Source: G965197715 sp965247615 (GTDB lineage: Bacteria > Chloroflexota > Dehalococcoidia > Lucifugimonadales > UBA1127). Taken from it: 64,000 nt of DNA. This document shows positions 57,329 to 64,000 of this stretch, one piece after another. A program made the translations under genes and the position numbers. The stretch is taken from assembly GCA_965247615.1 (NCBI GenBank), contig OZ252022.1, positions 62,001 to 126,000 on the forward strand, read 5' to 3'. The stretch's first letter is position 1; each line of letters begins with the position of its first letter. The notes below the pieces were generated by a model, which saw only the letters and a program-made list of their open reading frames with translations, was not told where the DNA came from and did not search any database.

Positions 57329-58807
57329 ATGCCTGATGCTGTAGCGAGCGTGAGCTGGGGCCTACTCTGGCCCGAGTTCGCCGTCGCGGGCCTGGCCTTC
57401 CTGGTGTTCACCGCCGACTTTATCTTGCCGCCGGCTCGCAAGAGCTGGCTTGCAGGTGCGGCGGTCATCGGTCTGGTTGCGGTTGCGGCGCTGTGCGTCC
57501 CCACGCTCTGGGGCACGCATGACAGCTTGTTCGACGGTATCCTGCGCGTCGACACATACGCCGTCTTCTTCAAGCTCCTCTTCCTGCTCATCGGCGTCTT
57601 CGTGATCCTGGCTTCGGTGGAGTTCGTCAAGAAGCGGCTGGAGCACCCCGGCGAGTACTATGCCATCCTCCTGATCTCTGTCCTCGCGATGATGCTGCTG
57701 GCGTCGGCGGGGGAGCTCCTCACGGCCTATATCTCCCTGGAGCTGCTGAGCTTCAGCCTCTACATCCTGGCCGGGTACGCCAGGGACGAGCCCAAGTCCA
57801 ACGAGGCCGGCGTGAAGTACGTCCTCCTGGGCGCCTTCTCCTCGGCGCTGCTCCTGTACGGCATCAGCCTCCTCTACGGCGCCCTGGGCACCACGGGCTT
57901 CGCAGGCATGGCGGACGCACTGGAGGGCATGCAGGGTGTGGACGGCCGTCTGCTGCTGGGAATGGCATTCCTAGTCGCCGGCCTGGGATTCAAGATGGCG
58001 GTCGTGCCCTTCCACATGTGGGCGCCGGACGTCTACGAGGGCGCGCCGCTGCCCATCACCGCATACATCGCGGTCGGGTCCAAGGCGGCGGCCTTCGCCC
58101 TGGTGCTACGCCTCTTCAGCGAGGGCTTCTTCCCGGCGGTCGAGCAGTGGCGCATCGTCATAGTGGTGCTGGCGGCCGCGACCATGACCCTCGGCAACCT
58201 CGTCGCCCTGGCCCAGCACAACATCAAGCGCATGCTCGCCTATTCCAGCGTCGGGCAGGTGGGGTACCTGCTCATGGGGGTCGCCGCGCTCTCCACTTTG
58301 GCCTCCGGCGGCCTCATCCTGCACCTGGTGGGGTACTCGGCCACGAATCTCGCCGCCTTCACCGCCATAACCAGCTTCCACAACAGCGAGGGCAAGGACG
58401 ATATCCCGGACTTCGCCGGCCTCGGCAGCCGCTCGCCCTTCCTGGCGGCGACGCTGACCGTCTCCCTCCTCTCCCTGGCCGGGCTGCCCTTCTTTGCCGG
58501 GTTCACCACCAAGTTCTACCTCTTCACCGCCGCTGCGGGCCAGGGCCTCCTGTGGCTCGCTGGCTTGGCCTTGACTATGAGCCTTATCTCCCTCTACTAC
58601 TACCTGATGGTCATCAAGCAGATGTACATCGAGCCGGCGGCCTCCTCCGGCAGGGTGCCGGTTTCGCCCTTGCTCACCGGCACCCTGGGAGTATTGCTGC
58701 TGGCGGTCATCGTGATAGGCATCTACCCCGGCCCCCTGGTCGAGGCCATTCAGGGCGCCACCGCGGTCCTGCCCCAGGCCGCTTCGGCGGTCGTCTCCGC
58801 CCCGTGA
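57329..58807 (+). CDS. nuoN: NADH-quinone oxidoreductase subunit N
   Basis: A 492-residue antiporter-like subunit with AYISLELLSFSLYILAGY, VPFHMWAPDVYEGAPLPITA and YSSVGQVGYLLMG, the NuoN set. ATG at 57329 is 21 nt after nuoM. It is the last gene of the operon. No hairpin with a U-tract is visible before the next gene 56 nt away, so the glutaredoxin-like gene may be co-transcribed. Confidence 0.96.
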   Translation: MPDAVASVSWGLLWPEFAVAGLAFLVFTADFILPPARKSWLAGAAVIGLVAVAALCVPTLWGTHDSLFDGILRVDTYAVFFKLLFLLIGVFVILASVEFVKKRLEHPGEYYAILLISVLAMMLLASAGELLTAYISLELLSFSLYILAGYARDEPKSNEAGVKYVLLGAFSSALLLYGISLLYGALGTTGFAGMADALEGMQGVDGRLLLGMAFLVAGLGFKMAVVPFHMWAPDVYEGAPLPITAYIAVGSKAAAFALVLRLFSEGFFPAVEQWRIVIVVLAAATMTLGNLVALAQHNIKRMLAYSSVGQVGYLLMGVAALSTLASGGLILHLVGYSATNLAAFTAITSFHNSEGKDDIPDFAGLGSRSPFLAATLTVSLLSLAGLPFFAGFTTKFYLFTAAAGQGLLWLAGLALTMSLISLYYYLMVIKQMYIEPAASSGRVPVSPLLTGTLGVLLLAVIVIGIYPGPLVEAIQGATAVLPQAASAVVSAP

Positions 58808-58863
58808 CAAACCTGGGCGCCGTGATGTACCATGTCTGAGACTTTCACCCGGAGGGGGAGACG

Positions 58864-59103
58864 ATGACCACCAAGACCATCCCCATCGTGTACGCACTCG
58901 CCGAATGCCCCGCCTGCAACGCCCTGCGGGAAGCGTGGGCCCAGCAGGGCATCGAGCACGAGGTGCGGCTGGTTGACGAGAGCCAGGAGCTGATGGAGGA
59001 GGCCCGGAAGTTCGGGGACATCGTCCCCATCATCGTCTACCCCGATGGCGCCGTCGACAACAGCGGGAGCTACGGCGGAAAGTTCGGCTGATTCATCGAC
59101 TAG
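58864..59103 (+). CDS. Glutaredoxin-like protein, candidate C-terminal selenoprotein
   Basis: A small thioredoxin-fold protein with active site CPAC (Cys15, Cys18) and the cis-Pro segment IVPIIVYPDG. ATG at 58864 follows GGAGGGGGAG. The frame meets TGA at 59089-59091 (codon 76) straight after YGGKFG, then continues for three codons (Phe-Ile-Asp) to a TAG. Glutaredoxin-like selenoproteins of the so-called Uxx-star type carry selenocysteine a few residues before the stop after a Gly/Phe-rich end, which this matches apart from one extra residue. A G-containing hairpin follows at SECIS distance. If the TGA is a normal stop, the protein has 75 residues and ends at 59091. Both readings are possible. 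Confidence 0.65.
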
Positions 59104-59119
59104 CGGGCCGGGCGCCCGC
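59089..59119 (+). promoter_or_regulatory. UGA and candidate bacterial SECIS stem-loop
   Basis: After the TGA come 11 nt, then a 6-bp perfect stem (GCGGGC 59103-59108 with GCCCGC 59114-59119) and the loop CGGGC. The loop begins 18 nt after the TGA with G at its second position, fitting the bacterial SECIS pattern. High GC makes chance hairpins common, so this is supportive only. Confidence 0.45.
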
Positions 59120-59149
59120 CACCAGGCACACCAACAGGAGGACGAGGAG

Positions 59150-59731
59150 ATGGCAGAGAAGACAAGCGTTGTCACCCCGGAGCGCTTTTCCCAGGGGATG
59201 ACGTATCAGCAGTACGTGGATTCCATCAAGGTAAACAAGGACCGCTTCCAGCAGTTCTACGACAGCGCCGCGCTGACCGCCGAGGACGCGGAGTTCTTCA
59301 GTGCGACCGTCCAGAAGAGCGGCGCCAAGGCCCTCGCCCTCAGCGAGGACTGGTGCGGCGACTGCTACCGCAACATGCCCGTCATCGCCCGCATCTCCGA
59401 GGCCTCGGGGATGGAGGTTCGCGTTTTCGCCCGCGACACCAACCAGGACATCATGAGCGAGTACCTCAAGGACGGCCAGTACCAGTCCATCCCCGTGCTC
59501 GTCTTCTACACCAAGGACGACGAGTACATCGGCCACTGGATCGAGCGGCCCACCGCCGCCTACGCCGAGGCGGACCAGATCGCCGCCGCGGTACGGCAGG
59601 AGAAGCCCGGAGCCTCCGACGAAGAGGTTACGCAGGAAACTCGCCGCCGCACTCAGGACCGCCACGTGGCGTGGCAGCAAGAGGTGGTGCGCGAGATCCG
59701 CGACCTGCTGTCCCAGAAGCTTGGGGGCTAG
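59150..59731 (+). CDS. Thioredoxin-family protein
   Basis: A 193-residue cytosolic protein. The thioredoxin fold starts around residue 55, with the active site DWCGDC (Cys69, Cys72), a CGDC motif seen in a bacterial thioredoxin-like subfamily, and the cis-Pro segment SIPVLVFYTKDDEYIG. The N-terminal helix (MTYQQYVDSI) and charged C-terminal helix are also typical of that subfamily. ATG at 59150 follows AGGAGGACGAGGAG. It lies between a glutaredoxin-like gene and trxB, so a thiol-redox role with TrxB as reductant is likely. Confidence 0.85.
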   Translation: MAEKTSVVTPERFSQGMTYQQYVDSIKVNKDRFQQFYDSAALTAEDAEFFSATVQKSGAKALALSEDWCGDCYRNMPVIARISEASGMEVRVFARDTNQDIMSEYLKDGQYQSIPVLVFYTKDDEYIGHWIERPTAAYAEADQIAAAVRQEKPGASDEEVTQETRRRTQDRHVAWQQEVVREIRDLLSQKLGG

Positions 59732-59938
59732 GCCAGACCGCCTCGCGGGCGCATGCCCCAGGCCACGGCTGCGAATCATCCAGCGGGAGAAGGTCTAGGC
59801 CTCGCGTTCATCGGTGAATGCCGAGTCCCGTGATTTGTCTGCGCGTCTGCCTTGGCCGTGCGCCCCTGGCTGCCGCAACCCCTGAGACGGAGAGCCCGAC
59901 AACCGGCATCAGGGGATTCGACGGATAGAGGTAAGCCC

Positions 59939-60871
59939 ATGCAACCCGAATACGACGTCGTTATCGTCGGCGCCGGCGCCGCCGGTCTTAGCGCCGCCAT
60001 CTACACCACGCGGGCCCAGATGAAGACGCTGGTGCTGGAGCAGTTGGCTTCCGGGGGTCAGCTCATGCTGACCTCCGACATAGAAAACTACCCCGGCTTC
60101 CCACAGGGCATCCTGGGCCCAGAGCTGACGGAGCGGATGGAGGCGCAGGCGCGCCGCTTCGGCACGGAGTTCGCCTCGGACACGGTGGAGCGCCTGGAGA
60201 TGGACCAAATTACCAAGGTGGTGGTCGGCGCGGAACGGCCGTATACAGCCAAGACCATCATCATCGCCGCGGGCGGCGAGCACAACAAGCTGGAGGTCCC
60301 CGGCGAGGACGAGCTTGCCGGGCGGGGCGTCTCCTACTGCGCGACGTGTGACGGCAACTTCTTCACCGGCGAGGACACGGTGGTCGTTGGCGGCGGCGAC
60401 GCCGCCTTGGACGAGGGACTCTACCTCAGCCGCATCGTCAACAAGGTCACCGTGGTCCACCGCAGGGACGAGCTTCGCGCCAGCAAGATCCTCCAAGAGC
60501 GGGCCTTCAACACGTCCAACATGGAATTCAAGTGGAGCCACGTGGTCAAGGAGATCCGGGGCAACGGCGCCGTGAACAGGGTCGCCCTGGAGGACCTGAA
60601 GTCTGGCGAAGAGTACGAGCTCCCCACCGGCGCTGTGTTCGTCTACGTCGGCTTCCACCCCAACTCGGACTTCCTGCGCGGCTCGATGCCCCTGGACGGC
60701 GGCGGACACGTCATCACCAATATGCGCATGGAGACGCCGGTCCCCGGCGTCTTCGCCGCGGGCGATGTCCGCCAGTTCTCCGACCGACAGCTCGGCAACG
60801 CCGTCGGCGACGGCATCAGCGCGGCCCTCTCCGCCTACCGCTACGTCACCGAAGAGTACGCGGGAGAGTAG
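59939..60871 (+). CDS. trxB: Thioredoxin reductase
   Basis: A 310-residue flavoprotein that reduces thioredoxin with NADPH. The FAD motif is VIVGAGAAGLSAA, the redox-active disulfide is CATC (Cys134, Cys137), the NADPH motif is VVGGGDAALDEGLYLS with HRRDELRAS, and the C-terminal FAD-binding AAGDVRQ is present. This is the normal low-molecular-weight bacterial type. ATG at 59939 follows AGAGG. It probably serves the thioredoxin-fold proteins encoded just upstream. A strong terminator follows. Confidence 0.95.
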   Translation: MQPEYDVVIVGAGAAGLSAAIYTTRAQMKTLVLEQLASGGQLMLTSDIENYPGFPQGILGPELTERMEAQARRFGTEFASDTVERLEMDQITKVVVGAERPYTAKTIIIAAGGEHNKLEVPGEDELAGRGVSYCATCDGNFFTGEDTVVVGGGDAALDEGLYLSRIVNKVTVVHRRDELRASKILQERAFNTSNMEFKWSHVVKEIRGNGAVNRVALEDLKSGEEYELPTGAVFVYVGFHPNSDFLRGSMPLDGGGHVITNMRMETPVPGVFAAGDVRQFSDRQLGNAVGDGISAALSAYRYVTEEYAGE

Positions 60872-60890
60872 CCACCCACCGCAGAATGCG

Positions 60891-60926
60891 GGGAGGCTGC
60901 CGGGAGTTCCCGGCAGCCTCCCTTTT
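60891..60926 (+). terminator. Intrinsic terminator after trxB
   Basis: A 15-bp perfect stem, GGGAGGCTGCCGGGA (60891-60905) with its complement at 60908-60922, is followed by TTTT. It ends the redox gene group. Confidence 0.85.
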
Positions 60927-60979
60927 GCGTGCCAGGCCCGCTCGCCATAGGCCTCCCTATGGGCCCACCCTCCGTGCCA

Positions 60980-61008
60980 TTGACACGAACCATCCGACCA
61001 ATCATAAT
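60980..61008 (+). promoter_or_regulatory. Promoter of the marR-RND operon
   Basis: TTGACA (60980-60985), a 17-nt spacer and CATAAT (61003-61008). The expected start near 61015 gives a leader of about 27 nt. Confidence 0.75.
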
Positions 61009-61041
61009 AGTTAGGATAGATGGAATAGTCGGGGTGGTGCG

Positions 61042-61551
61042 TTGGCAACCGATAGAGAGCGGCTGACCGAGCGGTTCATCGAGCTCCTGGAGGGTATGTA
61101 CGTGGGGCTGTGCTCCTCCCCCTCCAACGAGTGGTGGGAGATGGAACTCACCATGCCGCAGCTCAAGGCCCTCGCGCTGCTCCACCAGGGGACTCATCGC
61201 ATGGGCGATATTGCGGCTTACCTGGGCACCAGCCTCTCCTCTGCCACCAGCATGATCGACCGCCTGGTGGACAAGGGCCTCGTGGACCGGGGGCCGGACC
61301 CCAACGACCGCCGCGTAGTCGTCTGCGAGCTGACCGACCACGGGCGGGAGGAGATGGAGCGGTTCTGGCGCATCGAGCGCATGCGCACCGTCGAGCTGGC
61401 CAATGAGCTGACCGCGGAGGAGCTTGGCGTGCTGATCCCGGCCATGGAGCTCTTCTATCGGGTTGCCCAGCGCGTGCAGGAGCGGCTCATCAGTCCCCCG
61501 GGCGCTCCCGCCGCACAGGGGCAGCCAACCAGGGACAGAGAAGACTCCTAG
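61042..61551 (+). CDS. MarR-family transcriptional regulator
   Basis: A 169-residue winged-helix regulator with MPQLKALALLHQGTHRMGDIAA, GTSLSSATSMIDRLVDKGLV as recognition helix region, and RGPDPNDRRVVVCELTDHG as the wing. TTG at 61042 is used because no ATG fits; GGGGTGG precedes it. It lies 26 nt before an RND transporter gene, the standard arrangement for a drug-responsive repressor of an efflux operon. It probably also binds its own promoter; no clear palindrome was found there. Confidence 0.9.
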   Translation: MATDRERLTERFIELLEGMYVGLCSSPSNEWWEMELTMPQLKALALLHQGTHRMGDIAAYLGTSLSSATSMIDRLVDKGLVDRGPDPNDRRVVVCELTDHGREEMERFWRIERMRTVELANELTAEELGVLIPAMELFYRVAQRVQERLISPPGAPAAQGQPTRDREDS

Positions 61552-61577
61552 CCATGATGCATGAGAGAGGCTGAGCT

Positions 61578-64000
61578 TTGAGCTTTCTCACCGGCCTAGC
61601 ACTCAGACGGCGCTCCGTCACCGTCCTCGCCATCATCCTGCTCCTCGCCGGCGGCGTCTTTACCTACCGCAGCCTTCAGGTTGAGCTGTTCCCGGACATC
61701 GAGTTCCCTCTGGTCACCATCTCTACCCTCTACCCTTCCGCCAACCCGGAGGCTGTTGTCCGGGAGGTAACGGAGCCCATTGAGGACGAAATCCTGAGCA
61801 TGGCTAACCTGGAGGAGATCCAGAGCTCCTCCTCGGAGAACTTCTCTCTTGTGATCGCCAGCTTCAAGCTCGGCACGGACATGGCGGAGGCGGAGCGCAC
61901 CATCACAAGCAAGGTAGGCCAGCTCTCCTTCCCTACGGGCGTCGAGCGCCCCCTCATCCAGCGCTTCAACCCGGAAGAGTTCCCGGTCCTCCAGTTGGCC
62001 GTCCTAGGCGACCGGGACGTCTCAAGGCTGCAGCGCATCGTGGATGACCGCATCCTCCCTGCCATCAATCAGGTGGACGGCGTGTCCGACGTGAACGTAA
62101 CAGGCGCCATAGAGGAGGAGCTGCTCGTCACGGTGGACCCGGACAAGCTGGCCCGCCTGGGAATCTCCCTGTTCCAGGTCGCGGGCGCCCTGACCAACAA
62201 CAACGCAAGCATCCCCGCAGGTTCCATCACGGAAGGCACGCGCACCTTTCCTGTGAGAACGGTGAACGAGTACAACTCCTTGGAGGAGCTCCGAAACCTG
62301 GTCGTGGGCTTTGACGTCGCGTCGCCGCGGGCCAGGGCGTCCAGCGGCGGTCCCCCTTCGGCGGGGCTGCCCGGGGCCGCCAACGGCCTGCCAACGTCCC
62401 CCGCCGGCCGCCCCGTTCTCCTGTCCGACGTAGCCGATATCCGGCTGAGCCCCCAGAGCGCATACACCATCTCCAGGACCAACCTCACTCCCAGCCTGGG
62501 CATCGCCATCCTCAAAGAGCCGGAAGCCAACACCGTGGAGGTGACCGGCGGTGTGCTGGCGGCCCTGGCCGAGTTGGAAGGACTGCCGCCCGACGTTGAA
62601 GTCGTCACTGTCTCCAACGATGGGCCGGAGATCCAGAATCAGATCGACACGCTTCTGCGCGAGGGCGCGCTGGGCCTCATCTTCGCCGTCACAGTGGTCT
62701 TCGTCTTCCTATTCTCGTTCCGGCCCACCCTGGCCCGCGGCGTCCTCATGACCGCCCGGCCAACCCTGGTTATCGGCATCACCATACCTCTGAGCATCCT
62801 CTCCGGCGTCCTGCTCATGGGGGCATTTGGCATGTCCCTCAACTTCATGACGCTCGGCGGACTGGCCATCGCCGTCGGACGGGTAGTGGACGACGCCATC
62901 GTGGTGCTGGAGAATCTGTTCCGCCACCTGCAGCGCGGAGGAGACCGGGTCCAGACCGCCATTAACGCCACGCGGGAGGTGGCCCCGGCCATCATCACCT
63001 CCACCCTCACGACCATCGCTGTCTTCATTCCCCTGGGCTTCATCCAGGGGCTGGTGGGCGAGTTCTTTCTCCCCTTCGCCCTGACCGTCAGCTTCGCCCT
63101 GGTGGCGTCCACCATCGTGGCCTTGACGGCTGTGCCGGTGGTGGGGTCGATCCTCCTCCGCCCGCAGGACGCGGTCACCGCCGGCCAGGGAGGTTTCAAT
63201 ACCGACGCGAGGGACACGTGGATGCAGCGCGCCTACGCGCCGACCCTCCTCTGGGCGCTCCGTCACAAGCTGCTCACGCTGCTCATCGGCTTCGGGCTCA
63301 CGGGAGCCAGCCTGTCCCTCCTGCTCGTGATCCCCATCACGCTCTTCCCCACCGGCGGCGTCCGCTACTTGGACATACAGATGGAGCTGCCCCTTGGCAC
63401 GTCCATCCAACGCACCCTGTCCGAGGTCCAGCCCATCGAGAACACGCTGGAGCGGCACCGCGCACAGGGCGTGGTGGACCTCTACCTGACCACCGTCGGC
63501 ATCAACGCCAACGCTGTGGGTTTCGGCGGCGTGGCCGGCGGCTCCAACAGGGCCGGCATCCTGGTCAGGCTCTCAAGAGACGCGCCCGAGGACACCGCCG
63601 ATACGCTGCGGGGCGAGCTCGTGAGCACTCACGAGCGGACCGTCACCGTCAACGACTTGAATTCCGGCGGCCCGCCCACGAGCGGTCTGGAGATGACAAT
63701 CAAGGGCGACAACTACGCCGTCCTCTCAGAGTTCTCTACGCGGATGGTGACGGCGTTGGGTGACGTCGATGGGCTCATCAACGTCAAGAGCGATGTGAGC
63801 GAGGCCCGGGACGAGTTCGTGGCGGCTGTCGACCCGCGCGAGGCCGCCGAGCTTGGCCTGACCGTCCGTGACGTTGGCTCCCAGGTCAACATGTACCTCG
63901 TCGGCCAGGAAGTGACGACCGTCGACTCCGGGGGCGGCGCAGCCACCGTCGTGCAGCGGTCCCCCGGAGAGGACGTGGACGACATCAGCGTTGTGTTGCG
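61578..64000 (+). CDS. RND-family efflux transporter (3' end outside window)
   Basis: At least 807 residues of an AcrB/MdtB-like or HAE1-type proton-driven exporter. TTG at 61578 after GAGAGAGG gives an N-terminal cytosolic RRRSVTV followed by the first membrane helix. Family marks are VELFPDIEFPLVTISTLYP and the periplasmic porter repeats. In the membrane domain GGLAIAVGRVVDDAIVVLENLFRHL has the paired Asp for proton relay. A Pro/Gly/Ser-rich stretch of about 35 residues (about residues 250-285, between VVGFDVASP and RPVLLSDVADI) is inserted in a porter loop and is not usual. The C-terminal part lies beyond the window. No membrane-fusion protein gene is upstream. Confidence 0.92.
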   Translation, partial: MSFLTGLALRRRSVTVLAIILLLAGGVFTYRSLQVELFPDIEFPLVTISTLYPSANPEAVVREVTEPIEDEILSMANLEEIQSSSSENFSLVIASFKLGTDMAEAERTITSKVGQLSFPTGVERPLIQRFNPEEFPVLQLAVLGDRDVSRLQRIVDDRILPAINQVDGVSDVNVTGAIEEELLVTVDPDKLARLGISLFQVAGALTNNNASIPAGSITEGTRTFPVRTVNEYNSLEELRNLVVGFDVASPRARASSGGPPSAGLPGAANGLPTSPAGRPVLLSDVADIRLSPQSAYTISRTNLTPSLGIAILKEPEANTVEVTGGVLAALAELEGLPPDVEVVTVSNDGPEIQNQIDTLLREGALGLIFAVTVVFVFLFSFRPTLARGVLMTARPTLVIGITIPLSILSGVLLMGAFGMSLNFMTLGGLAIAVGRVVDDAIVVLENLFRHLQRGGDRVQTAINATREVAPAIITSTLTTIAVFIPLGFIQGLVGEFFLPFALTVSFALVASTIVALTAVPVVGSILLRPQDAVTAGQGGFNTDARDTWMQRAYAPTLLWALRHKLLTLLIGFGLTGASLSLLLVIPITLFPTGGVRYLDIQMELPLGTSIQRTLSEVQPIENTLERHRAQGVVDLYLTTVGINANAVGFGGVAGGSNRAGILVRLSRDAPEDTADTLRGELVSTHERTVTVNDLNSGGPPTSGLEMTIKGDNYAVLSEFSTRMVTALGDVDGLINVKSDVSEARDEFVAAVDPREAAELGLTVRDVGSQVNMYLVGQEVTTVDSGGGAATVVQRSPGEDVDDISVVL

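Overview
The window is one contiguous piece of a GC-rich bacterial chromosome, densely packed with genes and with no rRNA, tRNA or CRISPR array that I can see. The gene set suggests an uncultured Chloroflexota, perhaps a Dehalococcoidia/SAR202-like lineage: an 11-subunit NADH-dehydrogenase-type complex without NuoEFG, a KorAB 2-oxoacid:ferredoxin oxidoreductase, an HtpX-PspAB pair, a CXXXY-type CcmE, and paired GSI-alpha/GSI-beta glutamine synthetases. This placement is inference from gene content; no phylogenetic marker was compared.

Layout. 1-3779 (minus): a degradative cluster with a LigB-type extradiol dioxygenase, a ferritin-like protein, an amidohydrolase and a class II aldolase cut by the window edge. 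4144-14392 (minus): a nitrogen-assimilation island with a GlnR-like atypical response regulator, two glutamine synthetases, and gltB and gltD. A run of half-sites at exact 11-bp spacing, resembling actinobacterial GlnR boxes, lies between glnR and glnA. 14812-16020: a DEAD-box helicase behind a possible attenuator. 16021-16728: a gap with a MITE-like repeat. 16729-19697: a VOC-family protein, a Rieske oxygenase and a convergent double-cupin protein. 19865-25431: sufBCDSU behind a strong promoter. 25555-27087: a DUF3179 lipoprotein interrupted by one in-frame UGA exactly where the family has the first Cys of its CxxC motif. 27140-35724: an NTF2-like protein, an SDR, a second repeat cluster, two zinc-dependent dehydrogenases, a LarA-like protein, a diacylglycerol-kinase-family protein and a radical-SAM-like protein. 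35879-42205: metG, a polyprenyl diphosphate synthase, htpX-pspAB and two SDRs, one with a degenerate active site. 42330-43835: ccmE and a divergent ECF sigma/anti-sigma pair. 43902-48005 (minus): korB, korA and an ornithine-cyclodeaminase-family gene. 48303-58807: nuoABCDHIJKLMN, in which nuoD is fused in frame to an N-terminal retropepsin-like aspartic protease domain. 58864-60871: a glutaredoxin-like gene with a second candidate Sec-UGA, a thioredoxin-family protein and trxB. 61042-end: a MarR regulator and an RND transporter cut by the window edge.

How the parts fit. The nitrogen genes look like a regulon with its own regulator. Suf supplies Fe-S clusters to the many Fe-S enzymes here (GltB/GltD, Kor, NuoB/NuoI, Rieske). 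Kor could feed reduced ferredoxin to the Nuo complex, which lacks the NADH-binding module. The most unusual signals are the protease-NuoD fusion, the two candidate selenocysteine UGA codons (each followed by a stem-loop at bacterial-SECIS distance), and the GlnR-type regulator with an 11-bp-phased operator array.
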